Shown here piece by piece: positions 52,095 to 60,545 of a DNA stretch of 64,000 nucleotides. Within the stretch, counting starts at the first letter, position 1. Each line of letters opens with the position of its first letter. The stretch is from Burkholderiaceae bacterium. GTDB taxonomy: Bacteria > Pseudomonadota > Gammaproteobacteria > Burkholderiales > Burkholderiaceae_C. A program made the position numbers and the translations under genes. A model generated the notes under the pieces. That model was not told where the DNA came from, ran no database searches, and was given only the letters and a program-made list of their open reading frames with translations. Location: NCBI GenBank assembly GCA_919902775.1, contig CAKKRJ010000004.1, forward strand, positions 299,593 to 363,592. The letters run 5' to 3'.

Positions 52095-53066
52095 TCAGGG
52101 CACCAGCACGGTCGCGCCCATGGTGCGTCGCCCTTCCAGTGCACGGTGCGCTTCGGCCGCATCTTCCAGGGCAAAACTCTGCTTGGGTTCGCCCACAATG
52201 CGCCCCGCCAGCACGTGTTCGAACAGCTCATCGGCCATGGCCAACATCTGCGAGCGCGGTGTCGCATAGTGGATCATGGCGGGGCGCGTCACCCACAAAG
52301 AGCCCTTGCCGGCCAACACGCGTGTGTCGATCTGGACTGGCCCAGAGCTGGTTCCGTTGCTGACCAGGGTGCCACGCACCTGCAAGCTGTCCAGCGAAGC
52401 CATCAAGGTGTCCTTGCCAATCGAGTCGTACACGACGGGCACACCTTTGCCATCGGTCAGCTCGCGCACGCGCTTGGCCACATCTTCGCGGCTGCTGACA
52501 ATGGTGTGGGTACAGCCGTGCGCACGAGCGATTTCGGCTTTCTCGTCGGTGCTGACGGTGCCAATCATGGTCACGCCCATGGCGCGCGCCCATTGACATG
52601 CAACCAAACCCACACCACCCGCGGCTGCGTGGTAAAGAATGGTTTCACCGCCTTGGAGGGGATAGACCTGACGGAACAGGTACTGCGCTGTCAACCCCTT
52701 CATCATCAAGGCCGAGGCCGTGCGGTCCGACACGCCATCGGGCAATGGAATCAAGACATCGGCAGGCATCACGCGCACATCGGAATAAGCGCCTTGTGGG
52801 CCCAACAGATAGCCCACACGGTCGCCCGCCCGGATGTCCGTCACGCCCTCGCCCACGGCTTCGACCACACCCACGGCATCGCTGCCCAGGCCATTGGGCA
52901 AGGCCAAGGGATAAGTGCCTGTGCGGAAATAAGTGTCAATGAAATTTACGGCCACGTAGCTGTGGCGCACCCGCGCCTGGCCGGGGCCTGGATCACCGAC
53001 TTCAACCTGCTCCATGCGGAGGACTTCAGGGCCACCAATGTGGTCGAAACGGATTGCTTTTGCCAT
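52095..53066 (-). CDS. Quinone oxidoreductase (zeta-crystallin-like MDR)
   Basis: A 323-residue medium-chain dehydrogenase/reductase without the zinc ligands of alcohol dehydrogenases. V-A-V-N-F-I-D-T-Y-F-R-T-G-x-Y near residue 40 and the N-terminal G-G-P-E-V-L are typical of QOR proteins. The A-A-A-G-G-V-G motif near residue 150 binds NADPH. It reduces quinones or alpha,beta-unsaturated carbonyls. It is seven bases from the hydrolase gene and one base from the exporter, so it belongs to the same transcript. Its role in the pathway is unclear. Confidence 0.87.
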   Translation of the reverse strand: MAKAIRFDHIGGPEVLRMEQVEVGDPGPGQARVRHSYVAVNFIDTYFRTGTYPLALPNGLGSDAVGVVEAVGEGVTDIRAGDRVGYLLGPQGAYSDVRVMPADVLIPLPDGVSDRTASALMMKGLTAQYLFRQVYPLQGGETILYHAAAGGVGLVACQWARAMGVTMIGTVSTDEKAEIARAHGCTHTIVSSREDVAKRVRELTDGKGVPVVYDSIGKDTLMASLDSLQVRGTLVSNGTSSGPVQIDTRVLAGKGSLWVTRPAMIHYATPRSQMLAMADELFEHVLAGRIVGEPKQSFALEDAAEAHRALEGRRTMGATVLVP

Positions 53067-53072
53067 AAATTT

Positions 53073-53663
53073 TCAATGTTCCAAGTGGGCCGGATGCGCT
53101 TGGCGCAAGCCGGCGATGAGGCCTGAGGCCAGAGGCCACGGGCCAAAACCCGAAGCAGGATTGAGGTGACCAACCTCGCCAAGATCCAACAACTCGCTGC
53201 CCCAGTCAAGTGCCAGCGCTGCCACCCGCTCCCATCGACCCAACGGGTCATTGCGGCTGGCCGCAACCAAGCTGGGAAACGGCAAACGTTGGCGCGGCAC
53301 CGGCAACCAGCCACCGGCTTCCAGTTGCGCCAAGCTGGGGTAGCCTTCAGGCATGGGCTGCTCAAAGTCGGGTGGTGTCGCCAGCAAGGCCGCTTGCACC
53401 GGGCGCTGCGTTTGCTGCGCCCAGTGCGCCAGCATGATGCAGCCGCCGCTGTGTGCCACCAGCAACAACGGACCCTGCACCGATTGGGCTGCTGCCTCGA
53501 TGGCTTGCACGCGACGTGCGCAATCGAGGTCCTCGCGCCCCATGGCCGGCACCACCAGCACCGCTTGCCCTTGGGCACGCAAATCGGCCTCCAACAGAGT
53601 TTGCCAGTGCTGCGCCACCGCATCACGCAAACCGGGCACGATCAAGATGGTGGTCTCTGTCAC
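53073..53663 (-). CDS. Small alpha/beta hydrolase (RBBP9/YdeN family)
   Basis: A 196-residue serine hydrolase starting at GTG 53663, with a strong AAGGA site upstream. It has the family opening I-L-I-V-P-G-L, followed by H-W-Q. The nucleophile Ser is in V-A-H-S-G-G, the acid is probably in A-S-R-N-D-P, and the catalytic His is in G-E-V-G-H-L-N. RBBP9/YdeN proteins are esterases of mostly unknown substrate. It sits between BKACE copy 2 and the quinone oxidoreductase with gaps of 11 and 6 bases. A role in hydrolysing an ester or acyl intermediate is only an inference. Confidence 0.85.
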   Translation of the reverse strand: MTETTILIVPGLRDAVAQHWQTLLEADLRAQGQAVLVVPAMGREDLDCARRVQAIEAAAQSVQGPLLLVAHSGGCIMLAHWAQQTQRPVQAALLATPPDFEQPMPEGYPSLAQLEAGGWLPVPRQRLPFPSLVAASRNDPLGRWERVAALALDWGSELLDLGEVGHLNPASGFGPWPLASGLIAGLRQAHPAHLEH

Positions 53664-53674
53664 GGCCTTGTCCT

Positions 53675-54733
53675 TCAGGCGGCTTTGCGCAGGTAACCCT
53701 GCTGACGTCCCGCAATATTGGGCGCAAAGCCGTTCTTGGCCAAAGACTCCTCCACGGTGTCATAGAACACACCAATCTTGAGGATGTCACGCGCTTGCTG
53801 CGCTGTGGCAATGGGGCGGCCAAATTCAAGCGACGTGCGCACCAGCTGTTCGATCTGCTCGACCGTGCTCATGCGCTGGGTGCGCGTCTGGTTCCAGAGG
53901 TTGTCTTCGGTGCCGCAGCGCACGTGCAGGCCCATGGCAATGCCCATCATGTTGATTGGGTAGACGTTGCGCATCGAGCTCTCCACCGTCAGCACGGCGC
54001 CATCCGGCACGGCGCGCACGATGTTGGCCAGGCTGTACAGATTGGGCACGTCCATGCCGCCCCCGATGGCCACCCAGTTCATCACCAGGGGCCCCTTGTA
54101 AATGCCGCGGCGCATCAGTCGTTCGACCGAATCGAAGCTGTTGACGTTGTAGCACTGGAAAGCGCTCTGGATGCCAGCGGCGTTCAGCCGGCGGATGTGC
54201 TCCTCGGCCCAGCCGGGCTGGGCCGGCACCGTCATTTCCTTGTAGGCGTGGTAGACGGCCGGGTCTTCCATGGTCGTGCCCTTGATGTCATCGTCTTCCC
54301 AATGCTCGACCACGTTCATCTGCGAGGTGTTGATGGTCACTGTCACCTGGTCGGGCTTGGGATCGAGCTCGGCCAGCATGTGGCGCGTGTCGTCGCTCAG
54401 CCATTTGGCAGCGGCACCTTCGGTTTCGGGGGCAAAGCTGATGGAGCCACCGACCTGGATGACCATTTCGGGCACGGCCTTGCGCACGCCGGCAATCAAC
54501 TCATTGAACTTGGACAACCGCTTGCTGCCCTTGCCGTCGAGTTCACGCACATGCAGGTGCAGCACGCGGGCGCCGGCGTTGAAGCAGTCAACCGCTTTCT
54601 GGATCTGCTCTTCCATGGTCACCGGAATATCTTCCGGGAAATCGGAAGGCATCCACGCCGGCGCATAGGGCGCGCAGGTGATGATCAGGGGCTGCTGGTT
54701 TTCAGGGTACAGGTGTCCGTCAAGGAAGTTCAT
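53675..54733 (-). CDS. Beta-keto acid cleavage enzyme family protein (BKACE, DUF849), copy 2
   Basis: A 352-residue DUF849 protein, longer than copy 1 and clearly diverged from it. The zinc-site residues are kept: His59 and His61 (L-H-L-H-V-R-E) and Glu276 in H-V-R-C-G-T-E-D-N-L-W. The D-G-R-P-S-Q segment is replaced by D-G-K-G-S-K, and the T-G-G loop by V-G-G-S-I-S, so the substrate pocket is different. A 30-residue insertion follows strand 3. With two BKACE copies in one operon, the pathway may have two cleavage steps or two substrates. An exact activity cannot be assigned. Confidence 0.85.
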   Translation of the reverse strand: MNFLDGHLYPENQQPLIITCAPYAPAWMPSDFPEDIPVTMEEQIQKAVDCFNAGARVLHLHVRELDGKGSKRLSKFNELIAGVRKAVPEMVIQVGGSISFAPETEGAAAKWLSDDTRHMLAELDPKPDQVTVTINTSQMNVVEHWEDDDIKGTTMEDPAVYHAYKEMTVPAQPGWAEEHIRRLNAAGIQSAFQCYNVNSFDSVERLMRRGIYKGPLVMNWVAIGGGMDVPNLYSLANIVRAVPDGAVLTVESSMRNVYPINMMGIAMGLHVRCGTEDNLWNQTRTQRMSTVEQIEQLVRTSLEFGRPIATAQQARDILKIGVFYDTVEESLAKNGFAPNIAGRQQGYLRKAA

Positions 54734-54784
54734 CCTGGTGCTTTCAAAGGTATAAGAAAGGAATCGTGAAAGGACGGGCGCGTC

Positions 54785-55654
54785 TCAGTACGGGACGTCG
54801 CCCATGATGCCGGCGCGTTCCATCTTGCGGTGGCAGGGCGGGTAGTCCATCACCGCGTAATGCTGGGTGCAGCGGTTGTCCCACATGGCCACCGTGTTGG
54901 GTGACCAACGCCACCGCACCTGGTACTCCGGGATCTGCGCTTGGCTGATCAGGTACTGCAACAGCTGCGCTGCGCCAGGCTGGAAATCCTGGCCAAAGCG
55001 CACATTGGCTGCGGTGTGGAAATTGGTGAAGTGGGTGGTGAAGCCGTTCACGAACAATATTTTTTCGCCCGTCTCGGGGTGGGTGCGCACCACCGGGTGT
55101 TCGGCATCGGGATACTGGGCTTTCAGTGCCAGCCGCTTCTCGATCGGCATGGCCGCGCCAAATGACCATTCGATGCTGTGGCGCGCCCGCAGTCCGGCAA
55201 TCTGCGTCTTGATGTCTGCTGGCAGATTTTCGTAAGCCAGCGCCATATTGGCCCACATCGTGTCCCCCCCCACCGGCGGGCACTCCACACAGCGCAAGAC
55301 ACAACCAAAGGGCGGCTTCTCACGCCACGTGGCATCGGTGTGCCAGGAATTTTCGTAGCGGTCGTTCGGTTGATCCGGCGACTTGTAAATGCGCACCAAT
55401 CCTGGATTTTCCGGGTCGCTGCCCGCCACAGGGTGGTCTTCCAGCGTGCCGAAGTAGCGGGCAAAAGCCACATGCTCGGCACGCGTGATGTCCTGGTCAC
55501 GGAAGAACAACACCTTGTGGCGCAACAACAGTGCGCGGATCTCGGCCATTCGTTCGGCCGAGCGCGCGGCCTCACCCAGGTGCACACCGCTGACTTCTGC
55601 GCCAATGGCGCAGGTCAGAGGCGCCACGCGCAAGGAAGATGTCATCGTGGTCAT
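54785..55654 (-). CDS. TauD/TfdA-family Fe(II)/2-oxoglutarate dioxygenase
   Basis: A 289-residue dioxygenase. The ATG at 55654 follows AAAGAGA; an upstream ATG at 55681 is in frame but less likely. The iron ligands are His105 and Asp107 (S-W-H-T-D-A-T-W) and His265 in W-D-N-R-C-T-Q-H-Y-A-V-M-D-Y; the 2-oxoglutarate Arg is just after. His74 in L-E-D-H-P-V lies where TauD binds the sulfonate. The family hydroxylates next to sulfonates, ethers or carboxylates. Here it would start the degradation of the compound bound by the adjacent Bug protein. The best guess is a sulfonate or a betaine-like acid; neither is shown by the sequence. Confidence 0.88.
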   Translation of the reverse strand: MTTMTSSLRVAPLTCAIGAEVSGVHLGEAARSAERMAEIRALLLRHKVLFFRDQDITRAEHVAFARYFGTLEDHPVAGSDPENPGLVRIYKSPDQPNDRYENSWHTDATWREKPPFGCVLRCVECPPVGGDTMWANMALAYENLPADIKTQIAGLRARHSIEWSFGAAMPIEKRLALKAQYPDAEHPVVRTHPETGEKILFVNGFTTHFTNFHTAANVRFGQDFQPGAAQLLQYLISQAQIPEYQVRWRWSPNTVAMWDNRCTQHYAVMDYPPCHRKMERAGIMGDVPY

Positions 55655-55685
55655 GGCAATCTCTTTGGCAAACGCGGACAACGCG

Positions 55686-56681
55686 TCAGTTCAGCTTGAT
55701 GCCAAAGGTTTTGACAATCGCGGCATTGCGCTCGTTTTCGCCACGCATCGACTGGTTCAGATCGGCCGAGCTTTGCGGTGCGGGAATTTCAAAACCGGCG
55801 CCCAACAGGCGTTCACGCACCTTGGGTGAGGCGGCAGTCTTGGCGATGGCCTGGTTGATCTTCTCGGCCAGTTCGGGCGACATCTTGCTCGAGGCCACAA
55901 AGCCCAGCCAGTTGCTGAAGTCCAGTTCGGGGTAGCCGACTTCGGTGAAGGTTGGCACTTGCGGCAGCTTGGAAAAGCGCGTCTTGCCAGAGATGGCGTA
56001 GGCCTTGAGCTTGCCGCCATTGACCAGCGGCGTGGAAGTCACCATGCCGTCGAACATGATCGGGATCTGACCGCTCATGACCTGTTGCAGGGCTGGCGGT
56101 GAGCCGGCGAAAGGGGCATGCACCATGTCCACTTTTTCGCGCTGACCCAGGATCATGCCGGCGTAGTGCGAGGCTGTTCCGGCGCTGTAGGAGGCAAAAC
56201 TGAGTTTGCCGGAATTGGCTTTGAGGTAGCCCATCAGTTCCTTGAAGTCCTTGGCCGGCACGTCCGTATTGCTGACCAGCACGAGACCAGCGCGCGCCAC
56301 GGCGGAAACCGCCCGCAGGTCCTTGAGCACGTCGTAGGGTTGCTTCATCACGTGCGGGATTTCAAGCAACACGTTGGAGGCTGTGACCATCAGCGTGGTG
56401 CCGTCAGCGGGCGCTGCCAGCAAGGCCTGCGTACCAATGCCACCACCCGCACCAGGTTTGTTGTCAACGATCACCGGCTGACCCAGGTCGGCGGCGAGTT
56501 GGTCGACAAAGAAGCGCGCGACCACGTCGATGGTGCCGCCGGGGGGCGCAGGCACGATCAGCTTGATGGGCTTGTCGGTCCAGGCCAAGGCTGGGCTGGT
56601 GGCAGCCAGTGTGCCGGCGCAAACGACCAGGGCTGCGCTCAGGTTGCGGATCAAGCTGGAAATGGGGGTCAGATGTCTCAT
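55686..56681 (-). CDS. Bug-family (TctC-like) periplasmic binding protein, copy 1
   Basis: A 331-residue solute-binding protein. The ATG at 56681 gives a signal peptide cut after about residue 33 (A-L-A). Typical Bug features are I-K-L-I-V-P-A-P-P-G-G near the start of the mature protein, V-D-N-K-P-G-A-G-G near residue 75, and S-A-G-T-A-S-H-Y. Bug proteins bind small carboxylates and are very numerous in Burkholderiales, often without their own TctAB membrane genes. None is seen here. It is the first gene of the BKACE operon and divergent from an AraC regulator, with a 127-base AT-rich control region (56682-56808) between them. Confidence 0.9.
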   Translation of the reverse strand: MRHLTPISSLIRNLSAALVVCAGTLAATSPALAWTDKPIKLIVPAPPGGTIDVVARFFVDQLAADLGQPVIVDNKPGAGGGIGTQALLAAPADGTTLMVTASNVLLEIPHVMKQPYDVLKDLRAVSAVARAGLVLVSNTDVPAKDFKELMGYLKANSGKLSFASYSAGTASHYAGMILGQREKVDMVHAPFAGSPPALQQVMSGQIPIMFDGMVTSTPLVNGGKLKAYAISGKTRFSKLPQVPTFTEVGYPELDFSNWLGFVASSKMSPELAEKINQAIAKTAASPKVRERLLGAGFEIPAPQSSADLNQSMRGENERNAAIVKTFGIKLN

Positions 56682-56808
56682 GTTCGTTTCTTTGGGTGAA
56701 GTGAAAATCCGCTGATGCGGTGCTTCGGGAGGTAGATTTTTGATCCGGCTCAAGATTCAACACTTCACAATACACGACATAATCTTGTTAAATTGAGACA
56801 CACCACCG

Positions 56809-57882
56809 ATGTCAAACCGTCAACTCACCATTCGCAGTGCCACACTCAAGGGTTATCCCGAACTGGCCAAGTCGCTGGGCTTGGACCCCGCACTGATGCT
56901 GTTGCGCGTGGGGTTGCCCAGCCGCTGCCTGGAGCAAGCCGAAACGCAAATCAATGCCTGGGCTGCACAGCGCCTGCTCGAGACCAGCGCCCAGCTCAGT
57001 GGTGCCGAAGATTTCGGCCTGCAATTGGCCAGCAAGCGCCAGTTCTCGAATCTGGGGCCCATCAGTCTGGTGCTGCGCGAGGAACCCACCGGTTTGCAGG
57101 CACTTCAGACGCTGTGCCGTTATCTGCGTCTGGTCAATGCCTCGCTGTTCACTCACCTGGAGCAACGGGGCGAGCATGTCCTGATCCGTGAAGACATCAT
57201 GCACAAACGCAGCGCGTCGCCCCGTCAAGCCATCGAATTGGCGCTGGGCGTCATGACCCGCACGCTGTCCGAGTTGATGGGCTCGACATGGCGACCACAC
57301 AGCGTTCACTTCGCCCATAGCCCACCACAAAACATGCGCACGCACCATGCCCTGTTTGGCCCCAACGTTCAATTCAATGCCGAATTCAACGGCATCGTCT
57401 GCAATGCACGCGATTTGCATCGACAACTGCCACGGACCGACCCGGGGCTGGCCAACCATGCACGCCATTATCTGGAGCAGGCGCTGGGCCAGCACGAGTC
57501 CGACCGGGTGCAGGCGGTTCGTCAACTGGTCGGTACGCTGCTGCCCGGGGGGCGTTGCACGGCCGATCAAGTGGCCCTGCACCTGGGCGTGGACCGCCGC
57601 ACCGTGCACCGCTGGCTGAGCCACGAAGGCGAATGTTTTTCTTCGGTCTTGCGCGGGGTCCGTCGCGAATTCGTGCAACGGCAAATCGCCCATCCCGACC
57701 GCCCTTTGACCGAAGTGGCGGAATTGCTCGGTTTTTCCGGACCCAGCGCCTTCGCGCACTGGTTTCGCGCCGAATTTACCTGTACTGTCAGCGCATGGCG
57801 CCGCGCGCATGTGCAAGCCAAAGACCATGAAGTGGTGCACAGGGATGGGCCCATGTCACCCCAACCAGGAGATGAGTCATGA
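56809..57882 (+). CDS. AraC-family regulator 1 (divergent from the BKACE operon)
   Basis: A 357-residue regulator. The N-terminal two thirds match the arabinose-binding-type ligand domain of OruR-like regulators (for example D-F-G-L-Q-L-A and L-G-P-I-S-L-V-L-R-E near residues 65-90). The C-terminal AraC DNA-binding domain (about 255-345) has two helix-turn-helix motifs: V-A-L-H-L-G-V-D-R-R-T-V-H-R-W-L and V-A-E-L-L-G-F-S-G-P-S-A-F-A-H-W-F. It faces the catabolic operon and probably activates it in response to the substrate. It overlaps the DUF488 gene by four bases (ATGA). Confidence 0.88.
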   Translation: MSNRQLTIRSATLKGYPELAKSLGLDPALMLLRVGLPSRCLEQAETQINAWAAQRLLETSAQLSGAEDFGLQLASKRQFSNLGPISLVLREEPTGLQALQTLCRYLRLVNASLFTHLEQRGEHVLIREDIMHKRSASPRQAIELALGVMTRTLSELMGSTWRPHSVHFAHSPPQNMRTHHALFGPNVQFNAEFNGIVCNARDLHRQLPRTDPGLANHARHYLEQALGQHESDRVQAVRQLVGTLLPGGRCTADQVALHLGVDRRTVHRWLSHEGECFSSVLRGVRREFVQRQIAHPDRPLTEVAELLGFSGPSAFAHWFRAEFTCTVSAWRRAHVQAKDHEVVHRDGPMSPQPGDES

Positions 57883-58271
57883 GCCTACGTATCGTTCAAC
57901 TGGGCAGTCAACGCAAAGACAATGAAGGTCTGCGCATCGGCACCGTCCGGCGCCCTCCACGCGGGGTAGCCAAAGAAAATTTCTCGAGCCAGAACTGGTA
58001 CGACGTTTGGTACCCTGCATTGGCCCCCAGCGCGGAGACCATGAAACTGGGACAACAAGCCACAGACGAGGCCGCTTGGCAAACGTTCGAGAAACACTTC
58101 CGACGTGAAATGAAACAAACAGAGCCCGCACGCACATTGGAACTTCTGGCCAAGTTGTCCCACACCGCCCAGTTTTCCATGGGTTGTTATTGCGACAACG
58201 AAGCGCGCTGCCACCGCTCGATTTTGCGCAGTCTGCTCACCGAGCACGGGGCACTGTTTGCGCCCGACTGA
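57879..58271 (+). CDS. DUF488-family protein
   Basis: A 130-residue soluble protein with the DUF488 hallmark of a Cys-rich end (G-C-Y-C-D-N-E-A-R-C-H-R-S-I-L) and the opening V-R-R-P-P-R-G. The tyrosine pair around Y-D-V-W-Y-P is also typical. An AGGAGA-type site lies just ahead of the ATG, and the start codon overlaps the stop of the AraC gene. Function is unknown; the conserved Cys/His cluster suggests metal binding or redox sensing. Co-transcription with the regulator is likely. Confidence 0.82.
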   Translation: MSLRIVQLGSQRKDNEGLRIGTVRRPPRGVAKENFSSQNWYDVWYPALAPSAETMKLGQQATDEAAWQTFEKHFRREMKQTEPARTLELLAKLSHTAQFSMGCYCDNEARCHRSILRSLLTEHGALFAPD

Positions 58272-58300
58272 CGCCCCACGCCCTCTGTTGAACCCGTGTG

Positions 58301-59314
58301 ATGCATTCGCTATCAGCCATCCAGATCCGCGCAGCAGCATTGACGCACTATGAAGAAGTGCTCGCCCGGTTCGGCCTGAGTCCACAACCTTTGCTGAACA
58401 AGGTCGGCCTGACCCCCAGCATGCTGGCCTCACCGACGCAGATGATCTCCTACCAGAGTGCCGTGGCTTTGCTGGAAATATCCGCGCAAGAGACGGGGTG
58501 CGACACCTTTGGCCTGCAGATGGCACAGGCTCGCCGACTTTCCGATTTCGGCCCCATCAGTTTGTTGCTCATGCAGCAATCTTCCATCCGCATGGCGCTG
58601 AACACCATCGCGCAATACCGCCATCTGCTCAATGAAGCGCTGGCCATGCAGATCGAGGACCTGGGCAAAAACACCTTGATACGGGAGGAAATCATCACCG
58701 ACTATGTTGGAGGCAACCGGCAATCCACAGACATGGCGGTGGGGGTTTTGATGGTCATTTTTCGGGCCATTTTGGGCCCGCACTGGCGCCCACAGTCGGT
58801 TCATTTCACGCACTCAGCCCAGCACGATCTGGAAATCCATCGGCAATGGTTTGGTTGCACGCCGCAGTTTGACAGCGACTTCAATGGCCTGATCTGCTTG
58901 TCTTCTGACATGGACAAGCCCAATGGGAACGCGGACTCGGTCATGGCCCGTTACGCGCAATCTTTCATCGAGGCCGCCCCCCAGCGCGGACGAAGCAGCG
59001 TGGTGTTGGATGTGCGTCATTCCATCTATTTGCTCTTGCCGATGGGCCGCGCCACGGTGGCCCAAATTGCTTCAGGGCTGGGCATGAACGTGCGCACACT
59101 GCAGCGGCATCTGGACCAAAGCGGCGTCAGTTTTTCTCAGGTGCTCAACGAGGTGCGCCACGAATTGGCGCACCGGTACATCGTCAACACGCCCTATTCC
59201 ATGGGCCGGGTGGCAGAACAATTGGGCTATGCCAATCTGAGTTCCTTCACCCGTTGGTTCAGCGCCGAGTTTGGCTGCGCACCCAGCGACATGCGGACCC
59301 AGCAAGGTGCCTGA
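58301..59314 (+). CDS. AraC-family regulator 2, paralog of regulator 1
   Basis: A 337-residue regulator with the same architecture as the gene at 56809-57882. It shares the ligand-domain stretch (D-F-G-P-I-S-L-L-L-M, L-N-E-A-L, H-S-V-H-F-like W-R-P-Q-S-V-H-F) and the C-terminal pair of helix-turn-helix motifs (I-A-S-G-L-G-M-N-V-R-T-L-Q-R-H-L and V-A-E-Q-L-G-Y-A-N-L-S-S-F-T-R-W-F). A GTG at 58298 is an alternative start. It lies 29 bases after the DUF488 gene and converges with a nitroreductase. The duplication suggests either two inducers or two targets. Confidence 0.87.
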   Translation: MHSLSAIQIRAAALTHYEEVLARFGLSPQPLLNKVGLTPSMLASPTQMISYQSAVALLEISAQETGCDTFGLQMAQARRLSDFGPISLLLMQQSSIRMALNTIAQYRHLLNEALAMQIEDLGKNTLIREEIITDYVGGNRQSTDMAVGVLMVIFRAILGPHWRPQSVHFTHSAQHDLEIHRQWFGCTPQFDSDFNGLICLSSDMDKPNGNADSVMARYAQSFIEAAPQRGRSSVVLDVRHSIYLLLPMGRATVAQIASGLGMNVRTLQRHLDQSGVSFSQVLNEVRHELAHRYIVNTPYSMGRVAEQLGYANLSSFTRWFSAEFGCAPSDMRTQQGA

Positions 59315-59325
59315 CAGGGCTCGGA

Positions 59326-60015
59326 CTATTCAATCCAGGTGCTCATTTCATCCAGCGGTTTTTTGATACCCCCATGCACGGGCACCAGACAATCCGGCTT
59401 GGGATAGCCCACCACCAGCAAAATGCTGGGCTTTTCTGAAGCAGGTCGCTCGCACACCTGGTTGAGAAAATTCATCGGACTGGGCGTGTGGGTCAAGGTC
59501 GCCAATCCGGCGTGGTGCAAGGCCGTGATCAAAAATCCAGTGACAATGCCCACCGACTCCGGCACGTAGTAGTGGCTGTAATGGCTGCCGTCTGGATGCA
59601 CGCCGTACTTTTGGGCAAAAATGGCAATCAGCACGGGGGCCTCTTCCAGAAATGGCTTGTTCGGATCGGTGCCCAGAGGCGCCAAGGCGTCCAGCCATTC
59701 CTGCGGTGCACGTCCGGCGTAAAAGTTGCGCTCTTCCACCTCGGCCGCTTCGCGAATGCGGGATTTGACCTTCGGATCGGTGATCACCACAAAATGCCAG
59801 GGCTGCTGGTTGGCACCAGAAGGTGCCGTGCCTGCCGCACGCAGGCACTGCTCAATCACTTCACGCGGCACCTCGCGCGAATCAAAGTCGCGCACCGTGC
59901 GCCTGCGCACCATCTCGGCCCGAAAATCCTCAGCCCGTGCGCACATGTCAGAGACAGGGTATTCACGGTAGTCGGGCAACGGCTCCATCGCAGGAGGAAG
60001 AGTCTGTGAGGTCAT
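59326..60015 (-). CDS. Nitroreductase-family FMN flavoprotein
   Basis: A 229-residue protein. The start at 60015 follows the usual length; an upstream in-frame start would add 29 residues of unlikely sequence. Family signatures are R-R-R-T-V-R-D-F (FMN phosphate site), [13 protein letters not shown] (FMN ring) and the C-terminal V-V-G-Y-P. N-F-Y-A-G and the H-x-D-G-S-H-Y stretch are like the subgroup related to iodotyrosine deiodinase. It is probably an NAD(P)H-dependent reductase of nitro or halogenated aromatics, substrate unknown. Confidence 0.85.
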   Translation of the reverse strand: MTSQTLPPAMEPLPDYREYPVSDMCARAEDFRAEMVRRRTVRDFDSREVPREVIEQCLRAAGTAPSGANQQPWHFVVITDPKVKSRIREAAEVEERNFYAGRAPQEWLDALAPLGTDPNKPFLEEAPVLIAIFAQKYGVHPDGSHYSHYYVPESVGIVTGFLITALHHAGLATLTHTPSPMNFLNQVCERPASEKPSILLVVGYPKPDCLVPVHGGIKKPLDEMSTWIE

Positions 60016-60103
60016 GGTGGTCGGCAATCCAAAAAGATGGGACCATTCTATGAATCGCCGCCCACCTGCCAACACGGGAAACACCCTACTGCGAAAGAAC
60101 AAG

Positions 60104-60129
60104 CTTCGGCCGCAGGGGCGGCCTCCTGC
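60104..60129 (-). repeat. REP-like repeat, single copy
   Basis: On the minus strand this reads GGAGGCCGCCCCTGCGGCCG followed by AA. It shares its core with the repeats at 62603-62682 and 63751-63805, in reverse orientation. The inner GGCCGC...GCGGCC part is self-complementary. It is in the gap between the nitroreductase and the Hsp15-like gene. The rest of that gap (60016-60142) shows nothing else recognisable. Confidence 0.75.
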
Positions 60130-60142
60130 AAAACCCCGAACT

Positions 60143-60544
60143 TCAGTCTATCCCTGCACTCCAACGCGCATCCCAAGTCTTTTCGATTTGTCTGCGCTCG
60201 CGCTTGGTGGGGCGCCCTTGCACCAGGCTGTGTGCCGGTTCCGGGGCCAGGCGGTTGATCTCGGCGGCCTTTTCGCGTTGCGCGATGCTCTCGGCGGTTT
60301 CTGCATACAACAATTGCGCCACCGGTGCCGGGCCACGCACGCCGCTCAAACCTTGGACGACGACGGTGCGCTGCACCGCGCCTTGACGCAGTTGCACCGT
60401 GTCGCCGATCTTGATCTCGCGCGAGGCTTTGGCATCCTGGCCGTTGACCTGCACCCGGTGCTTGCCCAGCTCTTCGCCGGCGATGCTGCGGGTCTTGAAG
60501 AAGCGCGCAGCCCACAGCCATTTGTCAATGCGCAGCGCATCCAT
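60143..60544 (-). CDS. hslR: Hsp15-like S4-domain RNA-binding protein
   Basis: A 133-residue protein. The ATG at 60544 comes one base after the previous stop; a TTG at 60556 is also in frame. The S4 domain is at residues about 1-65 ([17 protein letters not shown], then V-x-V-N-G-x-x-A-K-A-S), as in Hsp15. The basic C-terminal tail contains G-R-P-T-K-R-E-R-R and should bind RNA. E. coli Hsp15 rescues stalled large ribosomal subunits that carry nascent chains. It is probably cotranscribed with the epimerase-like gene. Confidence 0.88.
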   Translation of the reverse strand: MDALRIDKWLWAARFFKTRSIAGEELGKHRVQVNGQDAKASREIKIGDTVQLRQGAVQRTVVVQGLSGVRGPAPVAQLLYAETAESIAQREKAAEINRLAPEPAHSLVQGRPTKRERRQIEKTWDARWSAGID

Positions 60545-60545
60545 A

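Noticed and set aside
54785..55654. Naming the dioxygenase tauD (taurine dioxygenase)
   Set aside because: The iron site is clear, but no taurine ABC genes are present and the neighbouring BKACE/SDR genes suggest another substrate.
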